A DNA stretch of 64,000 bases from NCBI GenBank assembly GCA_046328335.1, contig JAXLWU010000015.1:58433-122432 (forward strand), in the 5' to 3' direction. The translations under genes were made by a program, and so were the position numbers. Within the stretch, counting starts at the first letter, position 1, and each line of letters opens with the position of its first letter. The notes beneath the pieces are model-generated. The model worked only from the letters and a program-made list of their open reading frames with translations, was not told the origin of the DNA and did no database searches. Of the stretch, positions 35,337 to 44,294 are shown in pieces. Source of the DNA: JACCXM01 sp046328335. Lineage in GTDB: Bacteria > Chloroflexota > Chloroflexia > Thermomicrobiales > UBA6265.

Positions 35337-36146
35337 TCAGGCACGTTCGGATGGTGTGCTCTGCGACCTGTCTCGCGATGTCGTGACCCTGTTGTACACG
35401 ATCAGGAGACCGTCCAGGGTCAATTCCGGTGCGAAGTGATCGAAGAGTGGCGAACGGCCCGAGAACAGCGTGGCGTAGCCGCCGGTGATGATGACGGGCG
35501 CAGAGGCGCCCAGTTCGGACCGAGTGCGTTCAATCATCCCTTCGAGCATGGCGAGATGCCCGGTCACGACCCCGGCCCGCAATTGATCGGCTGTGTTCCG
35601 GCCGATCACGCTCTTTGGCATACGAAGTTCGACGTTGAACAGTTGCGCCGCGTTTCCAGCGAGTGCTTTCAGGGACGTGCCGACACCGGCCGCGATGGCC
35701 CCGCCGAGATAGGCGCCGGTGGCTGAAATGACGTCGAATGTCGTCGCGGTGCCCAGATCGATGATGATCGCGGGTCCGCCATACCGATCGAAGGCGGCCA
35801 CGCAATCGACGATGCGATCGGCGCCCAGTTGACGCGGCTCGTCGACATCCAGTTCGAGCCCGATATCGAGATCGCCGCTGACAACGATCGGTTCCAGATG
35901 CAAACGCTGCCGGGCCATTTCCGCCAACCAGGTGGTGACGCTCGGAACGACGCTGGAAATGATCACGGCGTCGGCGTCGCTCGTGCGATGACCGCTCGTG
36001 GCCAGGAGCGATGAGAGCAATGCGAACCACTCGTCCGGCATCCGTTCCCGCTCGGTCGTCAGCCGGAAGGAGGCGGCAATCTGACCGTTTGCGCCGAACA
36101 GCCCAAAGGACGTATTGGTATTGCCGACTTCTACCGCAAGCAGCAT
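35337..36146 (-). CDS. coaX: Type III pantothenate kinase CoaX
   Basis: A 269-aa ASKHA-fold kinase phosphorylating pantothenate at the start of coenzyme A synthesis. It shows the phosphate loop MLLAVEVGNTNTSFGLF, the catalytic-Asp segment QLGADRIVDCVAAFDRYGG, the DLGTATTFDVIS motif and GAIAAGVGTSLKALAGNAAQL. ATG 36146 has GAGG 5-6 nt upstream; the longer frame is not needed. It follows the second TrkA gene by 34 nt and precedes the GNAT gene immediately. Confidence 0.95.
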   Translation of the reverse strand: MLLAVEVGNTNTSFGLFGANGQIAASFRLTTERERMPDEWFALLSSLLATSGHRTSDADAVIISSVVPSVTTWLAEMARQRLHLEPIVVSGDLDIGLELDVDEPRQLGADRIVDCVAAFDRYGGPAIIIDLGTATTFDVISATGAYLGGAIAAGVGTSLKALAGNAAQLFNVELRMPKSVIGRNTADQLRAGVVTGHLAMLEGMIERTRSELGASAPVIITGGYATLFSGRSPLFDHFAPELTLDGLLIVYNRVTTSRDRSQSTPSERA

Positions 36147-36180
36147 CGTGTCCTCACGACGGGAGTTGGTACTTCGGCGA

Positions 36181-36834
36181 TCACACGAGCAAACGGCGCA
36201 ATTCGTCTTCCTGATCGATGTGAGCGATCGCGATGATGTCGTCACCGGGAAGCAATTCCGTCGCGGCATTCGGCACGATGAGGCGTGGACCGCGCGAAAT
36301 GGCGGTAATCGCGGTGTTTTCCGGAAGTTCGATCTCGGACAGCGAGCGGTGGGCGACCGCCGATGTTTCGGATACCTTGGCGTCGACGATGGTCAGGTCC
36401 TGGTGACGCAAGTTGAGCAGATGGACGAACGAGCGGTCGGGAATCGCCTGCTCGATCAGGGTCAGGATGTAGTTGGTCTGGCTGACCGTGACATCCACAC
36501 CAAGCGTCCGAAAAATCTGCTCGTTCTTGGGGTTGTTGATTCTGGCGATCGTTCGCTTGACGTGGAACTTCTCCTTGGCGACCTGGGAAATGACCAGATT
36601 GTCCTCGTCTTCGCCGGTCACCGCGATCACCACGTCAGCACGTCCTGCCCCTGCGGCAACCAGGGTTGCCGCCTCGGCCGCGTCGCCTGTCAGCGTAACG
36701 GCGCCAAGGCTCTCGGCGATTTCCGCCGCGCGTTCCAGGTTCCGCTCGATGAGCAAGACTTCATGTCCCTCGGAGAGGAGATTCTGGGTCAGGTAGTAGC
36801 CAACCTTTCCGCCGCCAGCAATGATCAGGTACAC
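36181..36834 (-). CDS. TrkA/KtrA-family potassium-transport regulatory protein
   Basis: A 217-aa protein with a TrkA-N Rossmann domain (MYLIIAGGGKVGYYLTQNLL; VIAVTGEDEDNLVISQVAKE) that binds NAD(H) or adenine nucleotides, then a TrkA-C domain (IELPENTAITAISRGPRLIVPNA; LLPGDDIIAIA). Such proteins gate K+ channels. The membrane partner (TrkH/KtrB) is not in the window. It begins 2 nt after the stop of the other TrkA-N gene, so both are likely made together. Confidence 0.88.
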   Translation of the reverse strand: MYLIIAGGGKVGYYLTQNLLSEGHEVLLIERNLERAAEIAESLGAVTLTGDAAEAATLVAAGAGRADVVIAVTGEDEDNLVISQVAKEKFHVKRTIARINNPKNEQIFRTLGVDVTVSQTNYILTLIEQAIPDRSFVHLLNLRHQDLTIVDAKVSETSAVAHRSLSEIELPENTAITAISRGPRLIVPNAATELLPGDDIIAIAHIDQEDELRRLLV

Positions 36835-36836
36835 GG

Positions 36837-37280
36837 CTAAGCAATTCCTCCATGTGAGGCGTCGTCGCCGCTCGCGGCGCGCATGACGTGATCGAGGATG
36901 ATGGCCGAGACCGTGGTGGTGGGACAGACCGTGGTGAGCCCCAGCCGGCGGTAGATATCTTCGCGCACGGGGTCATAGATCCGGCAGATGACGACCGGAA
37001 CCGCAAAGACAATGCGGGCAACCTGCGCCGCCATGATGTTGCGGTTGTCCCCATTGGTCACGGCGATGAAGGCGTCGGCGTCCTCGATGCCCGCCTGCCG
37101 GAGGACATCCTCGTCGATGCCGGTGCCGATGATCGTTTCACCACCGAACCCCGGCGGCAGCCGGCGAAACGACCGGCTGTCGGTGTCGATCACCTTGACA
37201 TCGTTGCCCGTGTGATCGAGCAGGCCGGCAATCCTCGCTCCGACCCGCCCGCAGCCCATGATGACGACGTTCATCCCCAT
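36837..37280 (-). CDS. TrkA-N domain NAD-binding protein
   Basis: About 147 aa: a TrkA-N domain alone (VVIMGCGRVGARIAGLLDHTGNDV; IIGTGIDEDVLRQAGIEDADAFIAVTNGDNRN) with no TrkA-C domain. It may form a heteromeric ring with the full-length TrkA encoded next. Two ATGs (37280, 37274) are possible; AAGGGG lies upstream. Its start overlaps the end of the universal stress gene. A stand-alone TrkA-N next to a TrkA-N/C protein matches two-subunit CeoB/CeoC-like arrangements. Confidence 0.82.
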   Translation of the reverse strand: MGMNVVIMGCGRVGARIAGLLDHTGNDVKVIDTDSRSFRRLPPGFGGETIIGTGIDEDVLRQAGIEDADAFIAVTNGDNRNIMAAQVARIVFAVPVVICRIYDPVREDIYRRLGLTTVCPTTTVSAIILDHVMRAASGDDASHGGIA

Positions 37281-37744
37281 GGCACCCCTTGGCTCAGTTC
37301 GGTCCCTTGTGCTACCCGGATAACGACTACTTCGCAACCGGCGTTCAGCAAGACGTGATTGGCGGTCTCCCCAAGGGTGTTGCGCCCGTGACTACGGTGG
37401 ATGACCGCCGTCATCACGATTGCGTCCGCTTTGCGCTCGATTGCTTCATCGACGATTGCCGGGCCAACCGCTCGGGCTTGCAGCAACTCGGTAACGACTT
37501 CGACCGAGCGGGGATGGGTCGAGCGGCGGAGTTCGGATTCCGCGCGACGAAGCGCGTTTTCACCTTTTTCGATTTCGAGCGGAAGTTCGGCGTCAAGAGG
37601 CATCGACTGCGGCACGGCGACGACATAGAGGAAGGTCACCACGCCGCCCTCGGCGCTGATGAGTTTCGGCAGCAGCCCAATGACGCGTTCGTCGCTCGAT
37701 TTTCCGGCGACGGGCGCAACAACTCTGCCGAATCCGCCCTGCAT
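37271..37744 (-). CDS. Universal stress protein (UspA family)
   Basis: A 157-aa single-domain UspA-like protein: RVVAPVAGKSSDERVIGLL at the N-terminus and the C-terminal GRNTLGETANHVLLNAGCEVVVIRV, similar to the ATP-binding G-2X-G-9X-G(S/T) pattern. ATG 37744 has GAGG 7 nt upstream. First gene of the chain usp-trkA-trkA-coaX-GNAT, overlapping the second by about 10 nt. Usp domains often bind ATP or cyclic dinucleotides and accompany K+ transport regulators; here this is inference from position. Confidence 0.8.
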   Translation of the reverse strand: MQGGFGRVVAPVAGKSSDERVIGLLPKLISAEGGVVTFLYVVAVPQSMPLDAELPLEIEKGENALRRAESELRRSTHPRSVEVVTELLQARAVGPAIVDEAIERKADAIVMTAVIHRSHGRNTLGETANHVLLNAGCEVVVIRVAQGTELSQGVPWG

Positions 37745-38005
37745 CCAGTTCCTCGCCCCGTGGTGCGTAGCCAGCCTGAACGGCGGCGGCGCCGCGGAAG
37801 TATGGACTGATGTTCTGTTCGGTGCAATGGCATCACGCGTCGTTGAACTGGTTCTGGTCTCGCGCCTCGATCAGGTTGGAATGAATCAGATTTCCGGACC
37901 GGTGACGGCAGCTCAATTCCTCCAAACTGGCACGAATCGAGGGATATTGGGATGTCCGGAGTACAATGTGGGCGTTGATCTTGAGCGGTACGCCCGGCGG
38001 TCGCG

Positions 38006-39376
38006 ATGAGTTTTCGAGCCGGGGATTGGATGGACTCGATGAACCAGAATGAGGAAGCCTTCCCAGGCATCAAGGTCGTCGTGCTTTCTGCCGGCGGCGC
38101 TGCCCTGGTTGCCTTGCTGGTGGCCTTGGCCAAGCGAGAAAAGAAGCCCGAGGTCCAGCAACGGGTCGAGGATGTCTCGTCAGAGGTAGAAAAGCGCGCC
38201 AAAAAGGCTGCCAAAGCGGCCAAGAAGCAACAGAAGAAACTTGAAAAAGAGGCAGCGATCGCAAAACAGCGAATCTCCGAGCGGGCCCAGCAGACCTATG
38301 ATCTGGCGGCGGCACGAGCCGTCGACGCGGAACGGGACCTCAAGGCGGCGGCTTGGGATGCCCAGCAGGAGGCCAAGGCGGCGGAAAGCCGGTTGCGTGC
38401 GGCGCGGCAACGAGTGGCAGAAGACGCGGCTCACCTTGCTTCACGTGTCGGCTCCGAAGCGAAACACCTCGCGGGTGAGGGCAAAGATCGACTCGCGTTG
38501 CTCCGCAACCGCGAGGAGGTCGCTCGCGGCGCCGACGCCGAAATCGCGCGACTACGCGCTGAACTCGAGACGTTGAAGGGCGCCGCCAAGTCGCAGGGCC
38601 GCCAGTCCCGGCTCATCGCCGAGCGTCTCGGCAGCCTTGGCGCCAAGAATGCGCGAAACGGCGCCATTCAGGGCATTGCCGCGGACGCGGCTACCGCGGC
38701 GCTCGCCCAGGCGGAGCGATCTCTCCGCGTCAAGGCTCCCGCGCTGCTGGCCGCCCGATCGCGCGCGGAAGCGATCGATATCCTCCAGAAAGAACTCGGT
38801 CCCACCGTCCGCGAGGCTGCGGCCTACGCCGCCACCGCGGCCCTTGCCTCGTGGCAGGCCTCCCGGCAGCGAAGCGCGGAGATACGAGACGAGACGCCGT
38901 CATACGGCGATGATGCGGTCTCCGTAGCAAAGAACTTCGTGGCCGGGGCGAGTGATGCCACCGCGCACACGGGCGAAGACGCGCGTGAGGATTTGCGTGA
39001 GGCGGTTGCCACGGCGGAAGCTGAGGCGGCCGAGGCACGCGAGCAGGCAGAAGCGGCCGAGCAGCGAGTCGAGTCGCTTGCGACAGAGGGCAAGAAGCGG
39101 TTCTGGCGAAGCGCATCCTCAACTGCAGCGGACATGGAGGACATCAAGGCGGCAACCGCCGCGTCCGACGTCGTGGAGGAAGCGGCCGCGGAACCGGACG
39201 AGGAGATTCACCGGAGCAAGGCCGGGCTGTTCTGGGGCGGAGCGGGTCTCGGCCTTGCGCTGTATGCGCTCCTCGACGCCGAGCGGCGCGACAAGGTGCT
39301 GCAATTCGCCAACGAGGCGTCGGTCCAGATCCAGGAACTGGTGCGCGACATGCAGGGCTACGACGACGAATTCTAG
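38006..39376 (+). CDS. Ala/Glu-rich coiled-coil protein with terminal membrane helices
   Basis: A 456-aa protein of unknown role. A hydrophobic helix at about 25-46 (IKVVVLSAGGAALVALLVAL) is followed by long Lys/Ala/Glu coiled-coil (KRAKKAAKAAKKQQKKLEKE; AEAEAAEAREQAEAAEQRVE) and a second hydrophobic segment near 405-420 (AGLFWGGAGLGLALYALL). The layout recalls membrane-tethered, apolipoprotein-like or YtxH-like proteins. Several starts are possible (38006, 38030, 38039). Two small membrane-protein genes follow on the same strand. Confidence 0.6.
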   Translation: MSFRAGDWMDSMNQNEEAFPGIKVVVLSAGGAALVALLVALAKREKKPEVQQRVEDVSSEVEKRAKKAAKAAKKQQKKLEKEAAIAKQRISERAQQTYDLAAARAVDAERDLKAAAWDAQQEAKAAESRLRAARQRVAEDAAHLASRVGSEAKHLAGEGKDRLALLRNREEVARGADAEIARLRAELETLKGAAKSQGRQSRLIAERLGSLGAKNARNGAIQGIAADAATAALAQAERSLRVKAPALLAARSRAEAIDILQKELGPTVREAAAYAATAALASWQASRQRSAEIRDETPSYGDDAVSVAKNFVAGASDATAHTGEDAREDLREAVATAEAEAAEAREQAEAAEQRVESLATEGKKRFWRSASSTAADMEDIKAATAASDVVEEAAAEPDEEIHRSKAGLFWGGAGLGLALYALLDAERRDKVLQFANEASVQIQELVRDMQGYDDEF

Positions 39377-39460
39377 GCGTGAAATGGCTGGCCCCCGGTA
39401 CCAGACGAGCTGAAGGGCGATTTCCGGACATCACGGTTGGGAGCGGTCGCTTCGGGCTCC

Positions 39461-39477
39461 GCCGGCGGCACGCCGGC
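39461..39477. terminator. Short GC hairpin after the coiled-coil gene
   Basis: GCCGGCG, GCA loop, CGCCGGC; a 7-bp stem with no T-tract, between the coiled-coil gene and the 45-aa membrane gene. Weak evidence of termination. Confidence 0.35.
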
Positions 39478-39508
39478 AATTCGCCAGAGGTGTTGAAAGG
39501 GAAACAGG

Positions 39509-39646
39509 ATGCCAGGGTGGGCGCAGGGGCTGGTTCAAGCGGGTGTGATGGTTGTCGCGCTCTTGCTCATCATCATCCTGCTTGCTGGGCTCTTCATGAT
39601 CGTCTTTGGCATTGCCGCGGGAATCGACGACCGCATCCAGGACTAG
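39509..39646 (+). CDS. 45-residue single-pass membrane protein
   Basis: A 45-aa ORF. It begins MPGWAQGLVQAGVMVV and has one long hydrophobic helix (VALLLIIILLAGLFMIVFGI) and an acidic end GIDDRIQD. ATG 39509 is preceded by GAAAGGGAAACAGG. It lies 15 nt upstream of the DUF2905 gene, also a small membrane protein, suggesting one transcript. No family recognised; translation is predicted, not proved. Confidence 0.6.
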   Translation: MPGWAQGLVQAGVMVVALLLIIILLAGLFMIVFGIAAGIDDRIQD

Positions 39647-39661
39647 GCGGACCGCTTCGAT

Positions 39662-39895
39662 ATGTTTGACCTGGTTGGAATCGGTCGTGCTTTGATGGCC
39701 GCGGGGCTGATCCTCGCGGCGGTGGGGTTCGTCCTTGTCGTTTCCAGCCGCATTCCGGGTCTTGACCGACTCGGTCGCCTTCCCGGGGACATCGTCCTCA
39801 ACCGGGGACCGCTGACGATCGCGGTTCCCATCGTTTCCTCACTTCTTGTCAGCGTCATTCTGACGCTGATCCTCAATCTCCTCTTGCGTCGGTAG
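39662..39895 (+). CDS. DUF2905-family small membrane protein
   Basis: A 77-aa protein with two hydrophobic helices (ALMAAGLILAAVGFVLVVSS; IAVPIVSSLLVSVILTLIL) flanking the family motif LGRLPGDIVLNRGPLTIAVP. DUF2905 proteins are widespread and uncharacterised. Confidence 0.85.
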   Translation: MFDLVGIGRALMAAGLILAAVGFVLVVSSRIPGLDRLGRLPGDIVLNRGPLTIAVPIVSSLLVSVILTLILNLLLRR

Positions 39896-39914
39896 TCACA
39901 CCGGAAAAAATCCG

Positions 39915-39944
39915 TTGACTTCGAGGTGCGAGGGTCGCTAGAGT
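39915..39944 (+). promoter_or_regulatory. Promoter upstream of the DUF3352 tandem
   Basis: TTGACT (39915-39920), an 18-nt spacer and TAGAGT (39939-39944), about 75 nt upstream of the first DUF3352 gene. Confidence 0.5.
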
Positions 39945-40019
39945 CGGCTGAGATCAGGCGCTGCTTGAGGTTCCAGATCAGCGCGGGACACCTAAAGCGC
40001 ACGTGCGCGAGACACAGAA

Positions 40020-42017
40020 ATGGGGGCGACCATGCCAGAATCGTTGGGCCGCGTCTCTGGGAAGATTCACGGAGTATCGACCGCACTGGCTTCAGCCTGG
40101 CGGATTGGCGCGGCGGCCGCGCTCATCCTCGGGGGTGGCCTTGCGCAGATCCCATTCGCCGGTAGCGCGTCCGCCCAGATTCTCGAGTTCACGACGGCCA
40201 AACTGGCGCCTGCCGATAGCCTGGCCTACGTGGTCATGTCGCTCGATGAACGGTCGCAACAGTGGCAGTTAGCGGACACACTGCTCGATCGAGCCGGGCT
40301 TGGTCCGACGATCGACCAAATGATCGCGCAAGAGCTCAACAGTGATTCTGGGGATCAATTGCCCCTTGACGCTTTCATGGGGGGAGAGGTTGCGGTCGTC
40401 GCCTCGACCACACTCGCGGAATCGGCCGCTGCCGAATCGATGGGAACGGCGGATATCGACGCGATGCTGGCCGAGATGGGGATGGCGACGCCGGAAGCGG
40501 AATCGAGCGAGCCCAAACCGCAGGGATTCGCCATCATTCTGGATTCGCGAGCACCCGATACTGCGTGGAGCGCGATCAGGGATTCCATTCGCGAGAACGG
40601 TTCCCAGGAAGTCGCCTACGACGAAGCCACGATTCTCTACGCGCCCGGATCCTCCCCAAATGACGAAGGTACTGCCGCCACTCGAATCGGGGACGAAATC
40701 CTCATCGCCATGACCCCCGCGGACCTGTACCCGGTGATCGACACCGCCGCGGGTACCTCGCCGTCGCTGGCGGACCTGGCGCAATTCTCAGATGCCCAAG
40801 CCGCGCTTCCCGGAGACTACCTGCTCTTCGGATTCATCAACGGTGCATCGGTCGATAGCGCAGATCTTGGTTCACTCGAAACCGCGGTCGGTCAATTTGA
40901 CACGAAAACCTACTCCGCCACCGCCATTTCCGCCGATGAGCCGGGATTCCGGCTCGAGACGGTCGCGCTGCCCGCGGACGGAGCGACACTTCCTGCGGCA
41001 ACGCCTGCGTACGACTCTGCACTCGTCGCGAAGGCCCCGGCGGATGCTCTTGCTTTCATGTCGGCGGCAAATCTGGGGGCAACAGGAGCGCTCGATGCCC
41101 TTGGCGCGGTTGCGCTCTCATTCGCGTTTGCGTTCGGCGCCGGCGGAGCCGAGCCCACCGCGGACCAATCAGCTGAGGACGCCATCGCCGCCCAGTACGA
41201 GAGCGCGGCACAAATGCTGGGCGTCAACCTGCAGACCGATCTCTTCCATCAGCTCGAGGGTGAGTACGGATTCTGGCTCAAGGCGAAATCGGGCGAGAGC
41301 GGGAGCGTGGATGGAGTTTCCGGGCTCTTCGCCTCCGGTGTTGCTGATGCCGCGACGGTCAAGGACGCGCTGACCCAACTATCCCTCCTGGCGCAAGGCG
41401 CATCGGACGGGGAGTCGCCAATCACCACCCGCAAGGTCGGCGACGACCAGCTTTTCGTACTCGACCTGGGCAGCGGTCCGGATTCGGCACTGGAGATCGG
41501 TGTCCTTGGCGATCAACTCGTTGTCGGCGACGCCCAGTCGGTAGACAGCCTGCACAACGGCGGCGGCGAGAGCCTGAGCGACAACACACAGTTCCAGGCG
41601 GTCATGGATACCCTGCCGGCGGAACACAATGGCATGATCTATCTCGATCTGACCCAGGTCTTGCCACTGTTGCAGGCCGCTGAAGCCGATTCGTCCGGTT
41701 TCGGAAGCAGCGACTTCGGCAACATCGAGGATGCCAGCCCAAGTTGTGAACGGTACAAGACCCAGGCGGACGCGCAGGCCGCCTATGACGCGGCCGAGCC
41801 CGACACTTTTGATCTGGATCAAGACTTCGACGGCCAGGTCTGTGAGGACTTTTTCGCCACGTCGGAGGATGCTTCGGCTGATACCGCGAGCGATAGTTCT
41901 TCGTCAGACCCATTGGCCACGATTGACTACTCGGCGGTAAAGGCATTCGCCTCCGTGTCATACCGGGGCGACGATGGCCTGCCGCGCACGTCGGCCATTC
42001 TGTACATCGCTCAGTAA
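40020..42017 (+). CDS. Secreted DUF3352 protein with C-terminal excalibur domain (copy 1)
   Basis: A 665-aa exported protein. A signal sequence spans roughly residues 20-55 (IGAAAALILGGGLAQIPFAG, then ASAQ). The body resembles DUF3352 (TAKLAPADSLAYVVMSLDER; FMGGEVAVVAS; FQAVMDTLPAEHNGMIYLDL), a family of surface proteins of unknown role. Near residues 570-611 an excalibur module is inserted (SCERYKTQADAQAAYDAAE; DLDQDFDGQVCEDFF), and a terminal strand SYRGDDGLPRTSAILYIA closes the domain. ATG 40020 or 40032. A paralogue follows. Confidence 0.78.
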   Translation: MGATMPESLGRVSGKIHGVSTALASAWRIGAAAALILGGGLAQIPFAGSASAQILEFTTAKLAPADSLAYVVMSLDERSQQWQLADTLLDRAGLGPTIDQMIAQELNSDSGDQLPLDAFMGGEVAVVASTTLAESAAAESMGTADIDAMLAEMGMATPEAESSEPKPQGFAIILDSRAPDTAWSAIRDSIRENGSQEVAYDEATILYAPGSSPNDEGTAATRIGDEILIAMTPADLYPVIDTAAGTSPSLADLAQFSDAQAALPGDYLLFGFINGASVDSADLGSLETAVGQFDTKTYSATAISADEPGFRLETVALPADGATLPAATPAYDSALVAKAPADALAFMSAANLGATGALDALGAVALSFAFAFGAGGAEPTADQSAEDAIAAQYESAAQMLGVNLQTDLFHQLEGEYGFWLKAKSGESGSVDGVSGLFASGVADAATVKDALTQLSLLAQGASDGESPITTRKVGDDQLFVLDLGSGPDSALEIGVLGDQLVVGDAQSVDSLHNGGGESLSDNTQFQAVMDTLPAEHNGMIYLDLTQVLPLLQAAEADSSGFGSSDFGNIEDASPSCERYKTQADAQAAYDAAEPDTFDLDQDFDGQVCEDFFATSEDASADTASDSSSSDPLATIDYSAVKAFASVSYRGDDGLPRTSAILYIAQ

Positions 42018-42171
42018 CTGAACCGCAGGCCATCTTTTTCGGGCAAGGCTCGGCGCTGGCATCAGCCATGCGTGCAGACGGAACGGATGCAAGAAGCACC
42101 ACGTTAGGTCTGACATAGCGGCGGTGAGCCTCGGTGACCAGCGTGGCGATCATCAATCTGGAGGGAACGTG

Positions 42172-44244
42172 ATGTCCCAATTCGTGAGTCTGCGGCAGAC
42201 GCTCTGGCGAACTGCCACGGTAGCGTCGTTAGCAATCGGTCTGATCGTGCCGCTCGGAGCGGCGAGCGTCGTTGAAGCGCAGTCCTCGCTGCCGGACACT
42301 GCGGCGGCGGCGCCGGAGGATACGCTCCTTTACCACGAGATCAGTCTCGACCGCGAAGGGAACCAATGGCAGCAAGTCGACGAGTTGCTCGGTCGAGTCG
42401 GCGTGCCCAACGCGCTCGACACATTCGAGAGCGAACTGATCGCCTCCGGTTCTGATTCCGGCGACCTGACCCAGGCCGATCTCGACGCGCTGTTCGGTGG
42501 CGAGATGGCGATCGTGGTCAGCCCGGATGCGGTCCAGCACTTGGTTGCCATGATGGAGCACATGCAGGCGATGGAGGGGCATCAGGGCAAGGCAATGCAT
42601 GATGCCATGGCCACACCCACCGCCATGGGCCCCGACATGATGGCAACTCCCGGTGCCTATGGCATGGGCGGTTCCATGGGAATCGCGGCGGTGCTCGAAC
42701 CGAGCGACCTCGATACGGCTTGGTCTTACGTCGAGCGACAGTTCAACGCCGCGGCCGACAAGGAAGGCGTGACCGTTCAGAGCGAAACATACGAGGGAGC
42801 GGACCTGCTCGTAATCGAACCTGCCGCCAACAAGGGAGGAAAGAGCAAGAAGCACGGCCACGGCTCCGAGGACTGGATGCATAGCTATCCGCTCGATCCC
42901 CGGCATGGGCTGGTGGCGGCGCGCGCCGGTAACTTCATCATCGCCGGAAGCAGCCGCGATGACGTGTCAAACCCGATCGATGTCGTCAACGGCAACGCGC
43001 CAGCGCTCGCCGACTCTGCATCCGCGGCCGCCGTCCGTGCCGAGCTCCCGGCGGAGTTAATTTCCTTCACATATTTGAGCACTCCCGCGCTGCTGGAAGG
43101 GCTCGGGCAGGATTGGGTCGATGCCTGGGAGCAGGCGTTCGGCCCGGAAATGAACCTGGAGCAATCGCAAGGCTACGCGGGAATCGGGATCAGCGCTGAA
43201 CAGTTCGGCTTCCGGCTCGACAGCGTCATGATTCCGGCTGAAGGATCCAGTTTCGGAGATTTGGTGCCGGAGAATGACCCGGGCCTCCTCGACGCGGCGT
43301 CGAACGCCTCGGCAGGCAGTTTCCTTTTCTCGTCCGGATCGCTTCCGGACAATGCGTTTGCGAGCGCCGCGTATTCGATTGCAACGGCGGTCAATGCGGC
43401 AAATGCCGGCGAGACCATGGATCAGAATCCCATGGCGCAGCCGCCGACGGCCGAGGAAATCAATGCCCAAATCGAAAAGGCGGCGGGCGTCCTCGGGTTC
43501 AATCCCCAAACCGATCTTGTTGACTTGCTGGGACGAGACTTTTTCATCGCGTCCGCACTCCCAACGTTCAGCATGGACGGGTTCAAATGGGATTTCATCG
43601 CTGCGCTCGGGGCAACCGATACCGCGAAACTTGCGGCAACTACCCAGAAGATCGCGGCGCTAATCGAACGTTCCTCAGAGAACGTGGATGTCTCGACGCG
43701 GCAGGTAAACGGCAGCACAGTGTATGCCGTCGGCGATAGTTCATCGGCGGGGATGCCCTCGATCGATTTCGGGGTCGTCGGGGATCATCTCGTCGTGGGA
43801 TCCGGCAGCGGGGTCGACAACTACGGTCAACCCGCGGCGGCGAGTCTTGCGGATGATGCCCAGTTCCAGGCGGTGATGGGGAGCCTTCCGAGTGAGGGCT
43901 ACGAGGTCGCCTACGTCAACGTCGGTCAACTCGTTGATTTCTTCACGAGCCTGCGAGGTGGGAGCACGGGCGGTCCGACGGACAACGATCCGGCCTGCGC
44001 TCAGTACGCTGACCAGTCGGCTGCTCAGGCGGCCTTGGACGGAGATCCGTTCGCCAATTCTCAACTCGACCTCGACTTCGACGGCCAGGCCTGTGAGGAT
44101 GCTTTTGCCGCGTCAGGCGCGACTCCCGTCGCCGCTCCGGCTGGTGGATTGGAAAACCTGCGGGCGTTCGGCGCCGTTTCGTACCGCAAGGGCGAAACCG
44201 TGGGGTCGAGCGCGATTCTGTACATCGCGGAGCCTGGATCCTGA
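42172..44244 (+). CDS. Secreted DUF3352 protein with excalibur domain and Met/His-rich insert (copy 2)
   Basis: A 690-aa paralogue of the preceding protein. ATG 42172 has GGAGGG 6 nt upstream. A signal peptide (residues about 12-37, ending VEAQ) precedes DUF3352 sequence with shared landmarks (FGGEMAIVVSPDA; FQAVMGSLPSEGYEVAYVNV). An excalibur module lies near 603-645 (CAQYADQSAAQAALDGDP; DLDFDGQACEDAF). Unlike copy 1 it carries a Met/His-rich segment at about 123-169 (MMEHMQAMEGHQGKAMHDAM) and a second His-rich patch near 230-245, possible soft-metal or copper ligands. Confidence 0.78.
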   Translation: MSQFVSLRQTLWRTATVASLAIGLIVPLGAASVVEAQSSLPDTAAAAPEDTLLYHEISLDREGNQWQQVDELLGRVGVPNALDTFESELIASGSDSGDLTQADLDALFGGEMAIVVSPDAVQHLVAMMEHMQAMEGHQGKAMHDAMATPTAMGPDMMATPGAYGMGGSMGIAAVLEPSDLDTAWSYVERQFNAAADKEGVTVQSETYEGADLLVIEPAANKGGKSKKHGHGSEDWMHSYPLDPRHGLVAARAGNFIIAGSSRDDVSNPIDVVNGNAPALADSASAAAVRAELPAELISFTYLSTPALLEGLGQDWVDAWEQAFGPEMNLEQSQGYAGIGISAEQFGFRLDSVMIPAEGSSFGDLVPENDPGLLDAASNASAGSFLFSSGSLPDNAFASAAYSIATAVNAANAGETMDQNPMAQPPTAEEINAQIEKAAGVLGFNPQTDLVDLLGRDFFIASALPTFSMDGFKWDFIAALGATDTAKLAATTQKIAALIERSSENVDVSTRQVNGSTVYAVGDSSSAGMPSIDFGVVGDHLVVGSGSGVDNYGQPAAASLADDAQFQAVMGSLPSEGYEVAYVNVGQLVDFFTSLRGGSTGGPTDNDPACAQYADQSAAQAALDGDPFANSQLDLDFDGQACEDAFAASGATPVAAPAGGLENLRAFGAVSYRKGETVGSSAILYIAEPGS

Positions 44245-44266
44245 TTCAGGCTCGAGAGCGGAGAGA

Positions 44267-44294
44267 GAGGGGAGCGGCAATTGCCGCTCCCCTC
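44267..44294. terminator. Perfect palindrome downstream of the DUF3352 tandem
   Basis: The 14-nt GAGGGGAGCGGCAA at 44267-44280 is followed directly by its exact reverse complement at 44281-44294, then gtcttgcc. It lies 23 nt after the stop codon and probably terminates the two-gene transcript. Confidence 0.65.
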
